64,000 nucleotides of DNA from Paraburkholderia sp. UYCP14C (lineage in GTDB: Bacteria > Pseudomonadota > Gammaproteobacteria > Burkholderiales > Burkholderiaceae), in assembly GCF_004197395.1 (NCBI RefSeq), contig NZ_SELS01000002.1, positions 124,001 to 188,000 on the forward strand. The letters run 5' to 3'. The stretch's first letter is position 1. Each line of letters begins with the position of its first letter. A program made the position numbers and the translations under genes. The notes under the pieces were generated by a model. That model was not told where the DNA came from. It worked only from the letters and a program-made list of their open reading frames with translations, and did not search any database. Positions 46,802 to 58,616 of the stretch are shown here, piece by piece.

Positions 46802-47021
46802 GGTGTTGTGTGCTCCGCTATGACGGATGCAAAAAATGGTTCGCGCGAGCCGTGTTTGTTATCCATTCGATACGACGGCGTCGCGATCGTCGCGGCCTGT
46901 GAGGGCCGATTCACGACGAACGCGGCAACGAAGCCATCGACAAACTCGACGCAGCGGGCTCAAAAACAACGGGCGGAGCGGGCGTCAAGCCCGTTCCGCC
47001 CGCTGTGCCGTGCCGCGTGAA
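46802..47021. other. Gap between infB and rbfA
   Basis: A 220-bp spacer, long for this operon. GGGCGGAGCGGG near 46971 and CCCGTTCCGCCC near 46990 form an inverted repeat just after infB, reading GGGCGGAACGGG on the minus strand, without a clear U-run. It may reduce read-through into rbfA. No small gene was seen. Confidence 0.4.
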
Positions 47022-49943
47022 TTACAGCGTACGCGCGACTTCGGTGACCTCGAAGACTTCGAACTGATCGCCTTCGACGATGTCGTTGAAGTTCTTGATC
47101 GACATACCGCACTCGAAGCCCTGACGGACTTCCTTCACGTCGTCCTTGAAGCGCTTGAGCGAATCGAGTTCGCCCGTAAAGATGACGACGTTGTTGCGCA
47201 GCACGCGCACCGACGACGAGCGCTTGACGAAACCGTCCGTGACCATACAACCGGCCACCGAGCCGACCTTCGGCACCTTGAATACCTGGCGCACTTCGAC
47301 CGTACCCGTCACGACTTCGCGCTTCTCCGGCGCCAGCATGCCCGACATCGCCGCCTTCACGTCATCCACGGCGTCGTAGATGATGTTGTAGTAGCGGATA
47401 TCGACGCCATTGGCTTCCGCGAGCTTGCGAGCCTGCGCATCCGCGCGGGTGTTGAAGCCGATGATGACAGCCTTCGACGCCGTCGCGAGGTTGACGTCCG
47501 ACTCGCTGATGCCGCCGACCGCGCCGTGCACGATCTGCACGCGCACTTCGTCGGTGGAGAGCTTCTGCAGCGACTGCACCAGCGCTTCCTGCGAACCCTG
47601 CACGTCGGCCTTGACGATGAGCGGCATGTACTGCACTTCGCCTTCGCCCATCTGCTCGAGCATGGTCTCGAGCTTCGCGGCCTGCTGCTTCGCGAGCTTG
47701 ACGTCGCGGAACTTGCCCTGACGGAACAGGGCAACCTCACGCGCCTTGCGCTCGTCCGGCATCACGATCACTTCTTCGCCAGCCTGCGGCACTTCCGACA
47801 GACCCTGGATTTCGACCGGGATCGACGGGCCAGCGGACTTGGTCGGCTTGCCGGTTTCGTCGAGCATTGCACGCACGCGACCGTAGGCGCTGCCTGCCAG
47901 CACGACGTCGCCGCGGTTCAGCGTACCCGACTGGACGAGAATCGTTGCGACCGGACCCTTACCCTTGTCGAGCTTCGCTTCGATCACGAGGCCCTTGGCA
48001 GGCGATTCGACCGGCGCCTTCAACTCCAGCACTTCGGCCTGCAGCAGCACGTTTTCGAGCAGATCGTCGATACCCGCGCCGGTCTTCGCCGACACCGGCA
48101 CGAACGGCGAATCGCCGCCGTACTCTTCCGGCACCACGCCTTCGGCGACGAGTTCCTGCTTTACGCGCTCCGGATTCGCATCCGGCTTGTCGATCTTGTT
48201 GATCGCGACGACGAGCGGCACGCCGCCGGCCTTCGCGTGGGAGATCGCTTCCTTCGTCTGCGGCATCACGCCGTCGTCGGCGGCGACCACCAGAATCACG
48301 ATGTCGGTTGCCTTCGCACCGCGGGCACGCATGGCCGTAAAGGCTTCGTGACCCGGCGTATCGAGGAAGGTGATCACGCCACGCGGCGTTTCGACGTGGT
48401 AAGCGCCGATGTGCTGCGTAATGCCGCCCGCTTCGCCCGCGGCGACCTTGGCGCGGCGGACGTAGTCGAGCAGCGAGGTCTTGCCGTGGTCGACGTGACC
48501 CATCACGGTGACGACCGGCGGACGCGGCAGCGCTTCGGCGTCGGTTACTTCGCCCTCGACCAGCATCGCTTCGGGATCGTCCAGCTTCGCCGCAACCGCA
48601 CGGTGGCCCAGTTCCTCGACGATGATCATCGCCGTTTCCTGGTCCAGCATCTGGTTAATCGTGACCATCTGGCCGAGCTTCATCATCACCTTGATGACTT
48701 CCGAAGCCTTCACCGCCATCTTGTGCGCGAGATCCGCGACCGTGATGGTTTCCGGCACGTGCACTTCACGCACGATCGGTTCGGTCGGCGCCTGGAACGT
48801 GGTGGCCTGTTCCTGATGCTTGCCACGACCCTTCGGACCGCCACGCCAGCCGCGGTCGACACCGCCACTCGAATCGCCGCGCGTCTTGATGCCACGGCGC
48901 TTCGCTGCGTCGTCCTGCCAGCCGCTCTTACCGCCGCCCGGCTTCTTCTTGTCGCCCACAGACGGCGCGCTCGCGGGCGCCGGAGCCGCGGCGGTCGCCG
49001 GCTTCCTGGCAGCCGGCCGTGCCGGTGCTTCGCCAGCCGGACGCGCCGGCTTGTGCAGCGTACCCTTGGCTTCCGCCGCCTTCGCCGGCTCGGCGGGCTT
49101 CGGTGCCGGTTCCGGCGCCTTCACCTGCGCCTTGCGCGGCGTGTTCATCATTTCGCGAATCGCGCGCGCTTCGGCTTCGGCCGCCGCACGGCGCTTGGCG
49201 ATTTCTTCCTGTTCGGCGCGCGCCTTTTCGGCAGCCACACGTGCAGCGTCTTCCGCTTTCTTCGCGGCTTCGCGTTGCGCGGCGCGTTCCGCTGCCGCGC
49301 GTTCGTCGTCCTGCTCGCTTGACTTCGCGGCAGCCGGTGCGGCAGCTTGCGCCGCCGCCTGCTGGGCCTTCTCGCGAGCCGCCGCCTCGGCCGCAGCCGC
49401 TGCGCGCTTCTTCGCTTCACCCTCAGCACGCTGACGCTCGGCTTCTGCAGCCTGCTCGCGCGCCTGACGCTCGGCCTCTTCGCGCTCGAGCTGGTCCTGG
49501 CGCGCCTTCAGCTCCTGTGCCTGCTTTTCGAGCAGTTCAGCTTCGTGACGTGCTTCTTCCTCACGACGCTGCAATTCGAGATCTTCGGCGTCCGCGTTTT
49601 CGGCCACATGATTCGATGCATCCCCGCCTTCCGCGACGGCCTCGTCGCGGCGGACGAACGTGCGCTTCTTGCGCACCTCGACCTGAATGGTGCGAGCTTT
49701 ACCCGTCGCATCGGACTGCTTGATTTCCGACGTATGCCGTTTCGTCAGCGTGATCTTGCGCTTGTCCGCGTCAGTCGAGCCGTGAGACTTGCGCAAGTGG
49801 TCGAGCAGACGCGCCTTGTCCGCCTCGGACAGGTTGTCGTCTTCGCTCGCTTTTGTGACGCCCGCCGCCTGCAGCTGCTCGAGCAGCACGCCTGCAGGCA
49901 TTTTCAGTTCCGCGGCAAATTGGGCTACGTTGTTACTCGCCAT
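47022..49943 (-). CDS. infB: Translation initiation factor IF-2
   Basis: A protein of 973 residues. The N-terminal subdomain ([20 protein letters not shown]) is followed by some 350 residues of Ala/Glu/Arg-rich coiled and Pro-rich linker, longer than in E. coli and usual for Burkholderiaceae. The G domain starts near residue 476 with [20 protein letters not shown], then [15 protein letters not shown] and NKIDKPDAN. Domains II to IV follow. It places fMet-tRNA on the 30S subunit. It lies 94 bp after nusA in the operon. Confidence 0.97.
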   Translation of the reverse strand: MASNNVAQFAAELKMPAGVLLEQLQAAGVTKASEDDNLSEADKARLLDHLRKSHGSTDADKRKITLTKRHTSEIKQSDATGKARTIQVEVRKKRTFVRRDEAVAEGGDASNHVAENADAEDLELQRREEEARHEAELLEKQAQELKARQDQLEREEAERQAREQAAEAERQRAEGEAKKRAAAAAEAAAREKAQQAAAQAAAPAAAKSSEQDDERAAAERAAQREAAKKAEDAARVAAEKARAEQEEIAKRRAAAEAEARAIREMMNTPRKAQVKAPEPAPKPAEPAKAAEAKGTLHKPARPAGEAPARPAARKPATAAAPAPASAPSVGDKKKPGGGKSGWQDDAAKRRGIKTRGDSSGGVDRGWRGGPKGRGKHQEQATTFQAPTEPIVREVHVPETITVADLAHKMAVKASEVIKVMMKLGQMVTINQMLDQETAMIIVEELGHRAVAAKLDDPEAMLVEGEVTDAEALPRPPVVTVMGHVDHGKTSLLDYVRRAKVAAGEAGGITQHIGAYHVETPRGVITFLDTPGHEAFTAMRARGAKATDIVILVVAADDGVMPQTKEAISHAKAGGVPLVVAINKIDKPDANPERVKQELVAEGVVPEEYGGDSPFVPVSAKTGAGIDDLLENVLLQAEVLELKAPVESPAKGLVIEAKLDKGKGPVATILVQSGTLNRGDVVLAGSAYGRVRAMLDETGKPTKSAGPSIPVEIQGLSEVPQAGEEVIVMPDERKAREVALFRQGKFRDVKLAKQQAAKLETMLEQMGEGEVQYMPLIVKADVQGSQEALVQSLQKLSTDEVRVQIVHGAVGGISESDVNLATASKAVIIGFNTRADAQARKLAEANGVDIRYYNIIYDAVDDVKAAMSGMLAPEKREVVTGTVEVRQVFKVPKVGSVAGCMVTDGFVKRSSSVRVLRNNVVIFTGELDSLKRFKDDVKEVRQGFECGMSIKNFNDIVEGDQFEVFEVTEVARTL

Positions 49944-50037
49944 TCATTCCTCTTAATGCAAGGACCGATTCCTTGCGGTTAGCATCGTGTCATGCGGCCT
50001 AACGGCCGCGTTCAATTTAGTGCGCCATGGTCATTTC

Positions 50038-51513
50038 TCACTGGAACCAGTGTTCACGTGCTTTCATGATCAACGCCTTAGCGGCATCCTCTTCCACTCC
50101 GGTCATCTCGACCAGTTCATCCACGGCCAGCTCGGCGAGTTCGTCGCGCGTCTGGATCTGATGTTCGGCAAGCTTCGAGAGCAGGTCGGCGTCCATGCCG
50201 TCCAGGCTCTTCAGGTCGAGCGCTACATTTTCGACCTTTTCTTCGTTCGCGATCGCCATCGTCAACAGCGCGTCGCGCGAGCGGTTGCGCAGTTCGTGAA
50301 CGGTGTCTTCGTCGAATGCCTCGATTTCGAGCATTTCGTTGAGCGGCACGTAGGCGATCTCTTCGAGGCTCGTGAAGCCTTCGTCGATCAGGATGTCGGC
50401 GACTTCCTCGTCGACATCGAGACGCGCCATGAACAGGTCGCGCAGGACACCGCGCTCCTGATTCTGCTTCTGCGCAGATTCGTCCGGCGTCATGATGTTG
50501 ATCTGCCAGCCGGTGAGCTCGCTGGCCAGCCGCACGTTCTGGCCGCTGCGGCCGATCGCGACCGCGAGTTCGTTCTCGTCGACGACGACGTCCATCGAAT
50601 GCTTTTCTTCATCGACGACGATCGACTGCACGGCTGCCGGCGCGAGCGCGCCGATCACGAACTGGGCGGGGTCTTCTGACCATAGCACGATGTCGACGTT
50701 TTCGCCACCGAGCTCGTTACGCACGGCCTGCACGCGCGAGCCACGAATACCGACGCAAGTGCCGATTGGATCGATGCGCTTGTCATACGCGACCACGCCG
50801 ATCTTGGCACGCACGCCCGGGTCGCGCGCCGCCGCTTTGATCTCGAGCAGGCCCTGCTCGATTTCCGGCACTTCCATCTCGAACAGCTTCATCAGGAATT
50901 CCGGCGCCGTACGCGACAACTCGATCTGCGGGCCACGCGCGGTGCGATCGACCTTCGCGATGTAGGCGCGCACTCGGTCGCCGACGCGCAGGTTTTCCTT
51001 AGGAATCAGCTGGTCGCGGCGCAGCAGCGCTTCGACGCGCCCCGATTCGACGATGAAGTTGCCCTTGTCGACGCGCTTCACCGAGCCGGTCATGATGTGT
51101 TCGCCGCGCTCGAGGAAGTCGTTCAGGATCTGCTCGCGCTCAGCGTCGCGCACCTTCTGCAGGATCACCTGCTTGGCTGCCTGCGCGCCGATACGGCCGA
51201 ATTCGATCGAAGGCACCGGCTCCTCGATGAACTCGTCGAGCTGGATATTGGGCTGCTGCTCGCGAGCCTCGAACAGCAGGATTTCCTGATCCGGCTCCTG
51301 CAAACCAGCCTCGTCCGGCACCACCTTCCAGCGGCGAAACGTTTCGTGCTCACCGCTTTCACGGTCGATGTGGACGCGGATATCCGCATCTTCTTCGAAG
51401 AGTTTCTTGGAGGCCGAAGCGAGAGCCGCTTCGAGCGCGGCAAATACCACGTCCTTGTCGACATTCTTCTCGCGTGCCAGCGCATCCACCAGCATCAACA
51501 CTTCGCGACTCAT
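50038..51513 (-). CDS. nusA: Transcription termination/antitermination factor NusA
   Basis: A protein of 491 residues. The RNA-polymerase-binding N-terminal domain starts [20 protein letters not shown]; the S1 domain (about 135-200) has [20 protein letters not shown]; two KH domains follow with [20 protein letters not shown] and [18 protein letters not shown]. Two acidic C-terminal repeats (about 360-490) are present, as in gammaproteobacteria. The start overlaps the rimP stop as ATGA, so translation is coupled. Confidence 0.97.
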   Translation of the reverse strand: MSREVLMLVDALAREKNVDKDVVFAALEAALASASKKLFEEDADIRVHIDRESGEHETFRRWKVVPDEAGLQEPDQEILLFEAREQQPNIQLDEFIEEPVPSIEFGRIGAQAAKQVILQKVRDAEREQILNDFLERGEHIMTGSVKRVDKGNFIVESGRVEALLRRDQLIPKENLRVGDRVRAYIAKVDRTARGPQIELSRTAPEFLMKLFEMEVPEIEQGLLEIKAAARDPGVRAKIGVVAYDKRIDPIGTCVGIRGSRVQAVRNELGGENVDIVLWSEDPAQFVIGALAPAAVQSIVVDEEKHSMDVVVDENELAVAIGRSGQNVRLASELTGWQINIMTPDESAQKQNQERGVLRDLFMARLDVDEEVADILIDEGFTSLEEIAYVPLNEMLEIEAFDEDTVHELRNRSRDALLTMAIANEEKVENVALDLKSLDGMDADLLSKLAEHQIQTRDELAELAVDELVEMTGVEEDAAKALIMKAREHWFQ

Positions 51514-51968
51514 TGTTTGCGGCTCCTAAAGTCAACTTTCGGAACAAGGCGCGCCTTGTCCATGTCCGCGAGCGTGAAATCGAGCATCGCGGCGCCTTCT
51601 TTTCCTTCAAATTCCAGACCGATCGTCTCGCCCTGCGGGGCATGCAAGATACCCCGGTACGATTTCCGACCGTCCAATGGCTTTTTCAGTGTGATAACCG
51701 CTTCGCTGCCCGCGAAACGTTCAAAATCCGCCAGTTTTTTCAGCGGGCGGTCGAGACCGGGCGACGACACTTCGAGCCGCTCGTAGTCGATATTTTCAAC
51801 CGTCAGAACGTGCTGGAGCTGACGCGTGACCTTCTCGCAGTCTTCGATTGCGATGCCGGCCGGCTGGTCGATATAGATACACAACATGCCGCGCCCGGTG
51901 CGCTCGAGATCGACGAGCTCGTAGCCGAGTCCCACGACCGTGGTTTCAATCAGTTCCGTCAGTTGCAC
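51510..51968 (-). CDS. rimP: Ribosome maturation factor RimP
   Basis: A protein of 152 residues. [20 protein letters not shown] at the start, [20 protein letters not shown] with [15 protein letters not shown] in the middle, and a C-terminal SH3-like part are all typical. It is needed for maturation of the 30S subunit. It is the first gene of the operon; the leader contains a terminator-like hairpin (52094-52118). Confidence 0.95.
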   Translation of the reverse strand: MQLTELIETTVVGLGYELVDLERTGRGMLCIYIDQPAGIAIEDCEKVTRQLQHVLTVENIDYERLEVSSPGLDRPLKKLADFERFAGSEAVITLKKPLDGRKSYRGILHAPQGETIGLEFEGKEGAAMLDFTLADMDKARLVPKVDFRSRKQ

Positions 51969-52093
51969 AGTGCCCTCTTAGATGTTCGCGCAGCGAGCCT
52001 CGCCTCTTCTGCAAACAACCAATGCGGGCCGCGCGCCAAGCCGGCGCACGTTGGTGCGAACCCGAGATGCCGAACCACGATGAACTGAGCGGC

Positions 52094-52118
52094 AAAAAAA
52101 AATGGGCTGAACGCCCAT
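52094..52118 (-). terminator. Terminator-like hairpin before rimP
   Basis: On the minus strand ATGGGC pairs with GCCCAT across a five-base loop, followed by nine T. It lies 126 bp before the rimP start and about 490 bp after rluB. It may end the scpB-rluB transcript, or act as an attenuator in the rimP-nusA leader, where NusA control of its own operon is known in E. coli. Confidence 0.7.
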
Positions 52119-52609
52119 CATCTTATTGCCGGTGGTCGCACCTGAGCCGCACATGAAAACCGTACGCCCAGCGACTTCGCGATTGTAGCCATTTTTCGGC
52201 CCAAACGCAATCCGCAGAACGCCGGGCGATACGCATTTCCGCTTGATTTGATAGGAATCTTTCGACGATGTGGCGGCAAATCCGGGCTTTTGCACGGTCG
52301 CCCAGGCGATCCAAAAAGGGAGCCGGACGGGCTACATCGACACTTTGCGGCGAATCGTCGGTTTACTTTTCGTCGCCGCTTCGCACGGTGTTTGACGCGT
52401 CGGAAAGCCACTCGAACGCGGAAAACGCGAGGTGGCACGAGTCATCAAAAACGATCAACGGCTCGCCGGCAAGCGCTCGGCATTGATGATGCGCGTCGCG
52501 ATTGCTGAACGAGCCGTCTGGCTCGACCGCTAGCCTGGCAGGTCATGCGAACTTCACAAAGCGTATCGCCGTTCAACGGCCGCCCGTCAACCCCGGTTGA
52601 GCACCCCGC
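52119..52609. other. Intergenic region between rluB and the rimP leader
   Basis: Some 490 bp with no supported gene. Several open frames exist but are Arg/Pro-rich and lack ribosome sites. In E. coli a tRNA gene (metY) lies before rimP; no cloverleaf could be found here. CAACGGCC occurs twice near the rluB end (52576 and 52612). Confidence 0.45.
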
Positions 52610-54412
52610 TCAACGGCCACGCGAGCGACCGCGCGCCGAACCGCCACCACGATTCGCACCGCCCGGACCCGCGTTACCGCCGGCACGGTTGGCGTTGCCG
52701 CCACGATTGCCGCCCGGCCCGCGATTGCCGCCGCCGGTGCCCGCCGGCGCGCCGGCACGCTTGCCGCCAGTGCGCGCACGGTTACCGTTGGGCGACGGCG
52801 CGCGATTGCCGTCGACGTCGCGGCCGCGCTGCCCCCCGGTGCCACGATTGCCCGCGCCGGCCCCGAAACCAGTGCCACTCCCCATGCCCGCGCCGAAGCC
52901 GCCGCCCGCCGCGCCGCGGCGGCCCTGTCCGCGCGGCTGCTGCTCGAAGCGGCTGTGCGACATCAGCACCGGCTCGCGGTTGATAAAGCCCATCGACGTC
53001 TGCATCGGATCCGGCTGACGACGCTCCGGCGCCGCATTGCGGCTGCCGCGCTCCTCGGTCGGCGCCTTCAGGCCGACCGATGCCATCAGCGCGCGCACCT
53101 GATTGTCCTCGAGCTCTTCCCAGCGGCCACGCTTCAGACCACGCGGCAGCGAGATCGGGCCGTGGCGCGTGCGAATCAGCCGGCTGACCATCAGGCCGGC
53201 CGCTTCGAACATGCGGCGCACTTCGCGATTCCGCCCTTCGGCGAGCGCGACGTGGTACCAGTGATTGGTGCCTTCGCCACCGCCGTCGCGGATACGCAGG
53301 AAGTTGGCCGGACCGTCCTCGAGTTCGACGCCATGCAACAGCTTCTGACGCATACCCTCGGCGAGTTCGCCGACGACGCGCACCGCGTATTCGCGCTCGA
53401 CGCTATAACGCGGATGCATGAAGCGGTTTGCGAGATCGCCCGAGGTGGTCAGCATCAGCAGACCTTCAGTGTTGAAGTCGAGACGGCCGACCGCGAGCCA
53501 CTTGGCGGTCTTCATCGGCGGCAGCTTGTCGAACACCGACGGACGGCCTTCCGGGTCCGCGTGGCTGACGATCTCGCCGGTCGGCTTGTGGTACAGCAGC
53601 ACGCGCGGCGGCTTGCTGGCGAGCTTGCGCTTGACCGGCTTGCCGTTGATGCGAACCTGGTCGGTCGGCATGATGCGCTGGCCAATGTGTGCCGGTTCGC
53701 CGTTCACCGATACGCGGCCGGCGATGATCAGCTCTTCCATGTCGCGGCGCGAGCCCATGCCCGCCTCGGCGAGCACCTTGTGCAGTTTCGGCGCGTCCTC
53801 ATCGGGCGACAGCACGCGCTTCGGGCCCGCTGCCTTGCCACGGCGCAGCATCGGCGCGCGTACGCCGCCAGTCGTGGTGTTGTCGGCATCGAATGCGGGC
53901 GACGTCACGTACGAGAACAGATCGTCCTGAGCCGACTCCGGGGCTGCGGCCGCATCGGCGCCGCGACGGTTCTGGCGCTGGCCCTCACGCTGACCTTCAC
54001 GCTTGCCGTCGCGCGGCTGACGCTCGCGCTGGCCTTCGCGTGACGCACCCTCGCCCTCGCGCTTCGCACCTCCGGCATTGCGACGGCCGCCCTGTTTCGC
54101 GCCCGCGTCCTTGCGCGGTGCGCGTACCTGGCCGACGACCTCACCGTCCGGCGGGGTTTCGGCGACCACCGGCGCGCCTTGCTCGGGCGTGCCTTCGGCT
54201 GCCTTCGTCTTCGCGCCGGCGCGGCGTCGCGCGATCAGGCTGCGCGGCCCGCGACGCAGACCGCGACGGGGGCGCTCTTCGCCCTCTGCTTCGGCGCCAT
54301 GAGCCGGGCGCTCGCGCTCGCCTGCCGACGCTTGCGTAGTGCGTTCGTCGGTCCGCGCCGACGGCACGGGGCGCTCGGATTCGGACGAATCGGTGTCGTG
54401 GGTATGTGTCAA
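52610..54412 (-). CDS. rluB: Ribosomal large-subunit pseudouridine synthase B with long disordered ends
   Basis: A protein of 600 residues from a TTG at 54412 (GAGG five bases upstream; no nearby ATG). The folded part is about residues 205-445: an S4-like RNA-binding domain ([20 protein letters not shown]) and the synthase with the catalytic Asp in [20 protein letters not shown], then [15 protein letters not shown]. It modifies U2605 in 23S rRNA in E. coli. The first 200 residues are charged and disordered, and the last 150 are Gly/Arg/Asn-rich (RGG-like). E. coli RluB has only about 290 residues, so both ends are additions. Confidence 0.93.
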   Translation of the reverse strand: MTHTHDTDSSESERPVPSARTDERTTQASAGERERPAHGAEAEGEERPRRGLRRGPRSLIARRRAGAKTKAAEGTPEQGAPVVAETPPDGEVVGQVRAPRKDAGAKQGGRRNAGGAKREGEGASREGQRERQPRDGKREGQREGQRQNRRGADAAAAPESAQDDLFSYVTSPAFDADNTTTGGVRAPMLRRGKAAGPKRVLSPDEDAPKLHKVLAEAGMGSRRDMEELIIAGRVSVNGEPAHIGQRIMPTDQVRINGKPVKRKLASKPPRVLLYHKPTGEIVSHADPEGRPSVFDKLPPMKTAKWLAVGRLDFNTEGLLMLTTSGDLANRFMHPRYSVEREYAVRVVGELAEGMRQKLLHGVELEDGPANFLRIRDGGGEGTNHWYHVALAEGRNREVRRMFEAAGLMVSRLIRTRHGPISLPRGLKRGRWEELEDNQVRALMASVGLKAPTEERGSRNAAPERRQPDPMQTSMGFINREPVLMSHSRFEQQPRGQGRRGAAGGGFGAGMGSGTGFGAGAGNRGTGGQRGRDVDGNRAPSPNGNRARTGGKRAGAPAGTGGGNRGPGGNRGGNANRAGGNAGPGGANRGGGSARGRSRGR

Positions 54413-54475
54413 AACAACCTCAAAATGTCAGGTCGCGCGCGCCCATTGCGGGCGCGGCAAAAAAGTTCGGTTACG

Positions 54476-55522
54476 TCAGGCGCTGCGCGACTCGGTTTCG
54501 TCGTCGGTCAGAAAACCTGCGTCCTGCGCGGCATCGCGGCGATCTTCGGGATCGTCGTGCGCCGCCTCGATCGGGTTCGGCTCGGCGGCGTGCTTCGTAT
54601 TGCGAGCTACGCCCGAGTCGTGCGCGGGTGTTGCCGGATCGGTCTGGGCGACCGGATCGTGATGCTGTGCCGAGCCGGCGACGCTGGTCTGCGCGGCCAT
54701 GGGTGCCGGTTCGGGCTGCTGCTGCGTGTCGTGCGGCGCGCTCGACGCGTCCGACGGACTCGACGCATTTGTCGTGCCGGCCTGCACGGCTGCTTCCGCG
54801 TGGGGCTCCGACTCGAAGGTCGACTCGACTACGATCTCGCGCGGCTCTGCTTCCGATCCCGACACGAAGTGCTGTGCCGCTTCCGGCGAAGAAGGCTCGC
54901 CAGCCTCACCCGCCGTGTCGTGCTCCGCATCCTGTTGCTGCACGCTTTGGGCGTCGCCCTCGGCAAACTCGATCGCATGCTGACCTAGCAAATCCGCGTT
55001 CAGCTGTGCGGACGGATCGGCAAGCGGTGGCAGCTCGTCGAGCGCCGTCAGGCCGAGGTCGTCGAGGAACTGACGCGTGGTCGCATACAGCGCCGGCCGC
55101 CCCGGCACGTCGCGATGACCGATCACCTCGATCCAGCCGCGATCCTCGAGCTGCTTGACGACCTGTGTATTCACGGTCACGCCGCGAATTTCTTCGATAT
55201 CGCCCCGTGTCACCGGTTGCCGGTAAGCAATGATCGCGAGCGTTTCGAGCACCGCACGCGAATATTTCGGCGGTTTTTCCGGATGCAGCCGATCCAGATA
55301 CGAACGCATCGCGGGCCTGCTTTGAAACCGCCAGCCCGACGCCAGCCCGACCAGCTCCACACCGCGCCCAGACCAGTCCCGCTTCAGGTCTTCGAGCAAA
55401 GTCCGAACAGTGTCTGCCGACACGCCGTCGGCAAAGAGCTTGCGCAATTCGACGAGCTTTAACGGCTCCTGCGCGCAGATCAAGGCAGTCTCGAGGACGA
55501 TCTTCGCCTCTTGGGTATTCAT
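54476..55522 (-). CDS. scpB: Segregation and condensation protein B with long acidic tail
   Basis: A protein of 348 residues. The conserved part (about 1-180) has two winged helices: [20 protein letters not shown] and [20 protein letters not shown] with [20 protein letters not shown]. The remaining 165 residues are acidic and rich in Ala, Ser, Pro and Gln, probably disordered. ScpB binds ScpA and Smc in the condensin complex. It lies 63 bp before rluB in the same direction, a pairing seen in many bacteria. Confidence 0.93.
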   Translation of the reverse strand: MNTQEAKIVLETALICAQEPLKLVELRKLFADGVSADTVRTLLEDLKRDWSGRGVELVGLASGWRFQSRPAMRSYLDRLHPEKPPKYSRAVLETLAIIAYRQPVTRGDIEEIRGVTVNTQVVKQLEDRGWIEVIGHRDVPGRPALYATTRQFLDDLGLTALDELPPLADPSAQLNADLLGQHAIEFAEGDAQSVQQQDAEHDTAGEAGEPSSPEAAQHFVSGSEAEPREIVVESTFESEPHAEAAVQAGTTNASSPSDASSAPHDTQQQPEPAPMAAQTSVAGSAQHHDPVAQTDPATPAHDSGVARNTKHAAEPNPIEAAHDDPEDRRDAAQDAGFLTDDETESRSA

Positions 55523-55896
55523 GCAGCTAGGTCAGACCCTGTGGTCAAAGAACCGGATCAAACAGACGATGTGGAACTGAAGACGCGCTCGCCCGATTCT
55601 GATCGGTCATATTGATGGGAGCACGCACCGGGGGGCGGCGAACAGACTTATCGAGCCAGACCCAGCCGGACGGAGCGGCGATATTCCTGAAAGGAATCGC
55701 GTGACTGAGCGCCATATTACGCAAAAACGACCGGGGCGTAAAGCCGCGATCCCCCGTGCATCTTCTGCTGCACCACCGACCAGTGTCCCCGCGCCCGCCC
55801 GGGCGGAGTCGCCAGAAAGAAGATTTTTACGATTCGCGGCTTTTTGGCGCTCGCGGCGCGTAAGAAGCAGCCGGGCGGGCACGCCAAGGCGGGGCC
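55523..55896. other. Intergenic region between the aminotransferase gene and scpB
   Basis: About 370 bp. No gene with a ribosome site was found. It should hold the scpB promoter. GATTTTTACGATTCGCGGC near 55822 and nearby T-runs are the only A/T-rich part; no good terminator for the aminotransferase gene was identified. Confidence 0.4.
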
Positions 55897-57117
55897 TCAG
55901 GCGCCGGCGTGGCGCGCCAGAAACCGTGTCAACCGCTCGACGCCGGCATCGAGCCGAGCCGTATCGCACGCATAGCACCACCGCACGAACCCCTCGCCCT
56001 GCGGCCCAAACGCGCTGCCGGGGGCCACGCCGAGCCCGACCTCGCGCACCATCGCCTTGCACAAATCGAGACTGCGTATTGAGCCCGGCATCGAGAAGAA
56101 CAGATACATCGCGCCCAGCGGAGCCTTCACGTCGACGCCGGGAACCGCCGACAGCGCGCGCACCAGATGATCGCGCGACGTCCTTAGGTCGCGCACCAAC
56201 TGCTGAGTGAACCGCTCGCCCTGCTCGAGCGCCGCGATGCCCGCCTGCTGCACGAACGACGGTGCGCACGACGTGTTGTACTCGACCAGCTTCGCGAGGT
56301 CCTCCATCAATGCGGTCGGCGCGACGATCCAGCCTAGCCGCCACCCGGTCATCAGCCACGCTTTCGAGAACGAATTCACGCAGATCACGCGTTCGTCGCG
56401 CGTCGCGAGGTCGAGAAAGGACGGCGCGGTGCGGCCGCCGGCCGCCTGAGCGTCGTCATCGCCGGGATAGTAGAGCCGCTCATAGACCTCGTCCGCGACG
56501 ATCCAGATGCCGTGACGTCGGCAGTGTTCGAGCACGGTGCGCTGGTCGTCGCGATTCATCACCCAGCCGGTCGGATTGTTCGGCGAGTTGATCATCAGCA
56601 TCTTCGTGTCGGGCGTCAGCGCGGCCAGCAATTGCTCGACATCGAGCTCCCAGCCGCGTTCGCCGTAGCCGAGCGAGACCGTTTCGACGTGCGCGCCGAG
56701 AATCTTCGGAATCTCGACCAGATTCGGCCATAGCGGCGTCACCGCAACCACCCGATCGCCCGCACCGACCACCAGCTGCGCGGCGAGCATCAGCGCGTTG
56801 ACGCCCGCGCTCGTAACCGCGACGTGCTCGGGCGACGTCGCGCCGTGCAACTCGCTGACGTAGCCGGCGAGTGCCGCGCGCAACGGCGCGATGCCGAGGT
56901 TGTGCGTGTAAAACGTCGCGCCGGCGGCGAGCGCCGCGCTCGCGGCGTCGCGGATGAATGCGGGTGTTACTCGGTCGGACTCGCCGAACCAGAACGGCAA
57001 CACGTCGTCGACGCCGAAACCGGCGTTCGCGACTTCACGGATTTGCGATGGACGCAGCGCGCGTACGGCGTCGCGCGCATTCGGGATGGAGGGCACGGGC
57101 AGGTCCAATTCGCTCAT
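55897..57117 (-). CDS. Class I/II pyridoxal-phosphate aminotransferase
   Basis: A protein of 406 residues. Motifs in order: GVNALMLAAQLV, MINSPNNPTGWVMNRDDQ, IVADEVYERLYY and the cofactor-binding Lys in VNSFSKAWLMTGWRLGW near residue 248. The Arg that binds the substrate carboxylate lies in GFVRWCYACD near the end. It is closest to aspartate-type aminotransferases; the true substrate is not clear. The LysR gene lies upstream on the same strand with a gap of 189 bp and may control it. Confidence 0.88.
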   Translation of the reverse strand: MSELDLPVPSIPNARDAVRALRPSQIREVANAGFGVDDVLPFWFGESDRVTPAFIRDAASAALAAGATFYTHNLGIAPLRAALAGYVSELHGATSPEHVAVTSAGVNALMLAAQLVVGAGDRVVAVTPLWPNLVEIPKILGAHVETVSLGYGERGWELDVEQLLAALTPDTKMLMINSPNNPTGWVMNRDDQRTVLEHCRRHGIWIVADEVYERLYYPGDDDAQAAGGRTAPSFLDLATRDERVICVNSFSKAWLMTGWRLGWIVAPTALMEDLAKLVEYNTSCAPSFVQQAGIAALEQGERFTQQLVRDLRTSRDHLVRALSAVPGVDVKAPLGAMYLFFSMPGSIRSLDLCKAMVREVGLGVAPGSAFGPQGEGFVRWCYACDTARLDAGVERLTRFLARHAGA

Positions 57118-57306
57118 CGAGGCTTCCGGGTGGGTGGAGGATAACGGGCTCGGGGCGCAACCGCGAAGGCGTGCGCGATGAAGGCGCTAGTTTAGCGCGC
57201 CGGGTGACCGGGCAGCGGCGAAGCCAGTGGCGGTAGGTCCGGATGCGCGGCGGGCCGCGCCTCGCGCCTACTCACCGTTGGGACAGACCGCGGGCGATCA
57301 TGCCCG

Positions 57307-58209
57307 TCAATTCAATTCCTCGGCCCGCCCCGGCAACTGCCGGATCAGATTCCACACCGCCTCGGCCGCGGGCGACAGCGACCGGTCGCGCCGCCGCACC
57401 AATTCGACGCGACGCTCGGCGCGCGGCACCAACGGACGCGCGACCAGCGACGCACCCGCCGGCAGCGGCAGCGCGAGCCATGGCAGCACGCTGATCCCGA
57501 CGCCCGCCTCGACGAGCCCGAACACGGTCGCCGAATGGCCGAGTTCCTGCACCACGGTGGCGTTCACGCCCTGCGCTTGCATCACCGCGTCGATGATCGG
57601 GCGGCTGCCGGACGCATAGTCGAGCATCACGAGTTGCTCGCCGTCGAGGTCCTTCCACGTAACCTGCTTGCGCGCGGCGAGCCGGTGATCGTCCCGCGAG
57701 ACGATGCAGAACGAGTCGGTCATCAACGTTTCGCTGAGCAGATCGTCGTCGGAAAACGGACCGATGATCACGCCGAAGTCCACCTCGCCCGACTTCACCT
57801 TGCGCACTACGTCGCTTTGCACGTCGTCGCGCAGGCCGAGCGTCACATAAGGAAATTGCTCCCCGCACGTCGCGACCACGCGCGGCATCAGCCGGCACGC
57901 GACGGTCGGGCTCGCCGCCACCACCACGCGGCCGCGGCGCTGCTCGCCGATTTCGCGGATCTCGCGCAACGCGTCGTCGAGATCCGACAGCAGCCGCGAC
58001 ACGCTCGAGACGAGGTTGCCGCCGACGTCGGTTAGTTGCACTTCGCGTGTCGTGCGATCGATGAGCTTCAGGCCGATCTCGCTTTCGAGCTCGCGCACGC
58101 AGCGACTGACCGCCGACTGCGTGAGGCCGATTTCATCGCCGGCCCGGCTGAAGCTTTGCAAGCGCGCCACCTCGATGAAAACCCTGAGCTGCCGCAGCGT
58201 CACATTCAT
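57307..58209 (-). CDS. LysR-family transcriptional regulator
   Basis: A protein of 300 residues. The helix-turn-helix is RQLRVFIEVARLQSFSRAGD followed by EIGLTQSAVSRCVRELESEI; the effector domain starts near residue 90 (RGRVVVAASPTVACRLMPRV). It is most like the CbbR/CynR-type activators. It reads in the same direction as the aminotransferase gene, unlike the usual divergent layout, so the target could also be elsewhere. Confidence 0.9.
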   Translation of the reverse strand: MNVTLRQLRVFIEVARLQSFSRAGDEIGLTQSAVSRCVRELESEIGLKLIDRTTREVQLTDVGGNLVSSVSRLLSDLDDALREIREIGEQRRGRVVVAASPTVACRLMPRVVATCGEQFPYVTLGLRDDVQSDVVRKVKSGEVDFGVIIGPFSDDDLLSETLMTDSFCIVSRDDHRLAARKQVTWKDLDGEQLVMLDYASGSRPIIDAVMQAQGVNATVVQELGHSATVFGLVEAGVGISVLPWLALPLPAGASLVARPLVPRAERRVELVRRRDRSLSPAAEAVWNLIRQLPGRAEELN

Positions 58210-58616
58210 TTGCCCACCTCATCAATAGCGCAATTTAATGCGCATTGTACGGCGAAATCCAGGCTGCATAGCGCATGTCAAGGCGGTCGTTGCAATGCAG
58301 CAAAAAGGCGCGAACGCACGCTGGCCGGGCCTGCCTGCACAAGATTGGTGATTGTCCCGATTTGCGAGATAGGTTTTTTGGATTCTTATACGGCCCTGGT
58401 TGGCGCCCGCGTTGGCCCGCCGCTACGGGGATTTCAGACAATCGGTATCAGATTGGCACACTTCATGCGTTGAGAGACGCACAGGGTCGGCGCCATGGTT
58501 TCCGGTTGCACAGGCAATCCGTGGCAAGCCCGTCCCCTTTGGCACTCGCCTATCGAGTGCGTGAAGAGTGCGCGGCGCGGGGCAGCGCACCGGAGTTAGC
58601 TTCGCTGAGGTGAAAC
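58210..58616. other. Intergenic region between lysR and the DUF4096 gene
   Basis: About 400 bp between divergent genes, so promoters for both must be here. No gene or strong box was found. The part near 58365-58385 (GAGATAGGTTTTTTGG) is the only A/T-rich stretch. Confidence 0.4.

Noticed and set aside
46827..49322. Plus-strand open frame of about 830 codons opposite infB
   Set aside because: It is an effect of high GC at third positions of infB; the translation is Arg/His-rich without any fold.
52123..52600. Small minus-strand genes between rluB and rimP
   Set aside because: The frames are Arg/Pro/Lys-rich, overlap each other and have no ribosome site.
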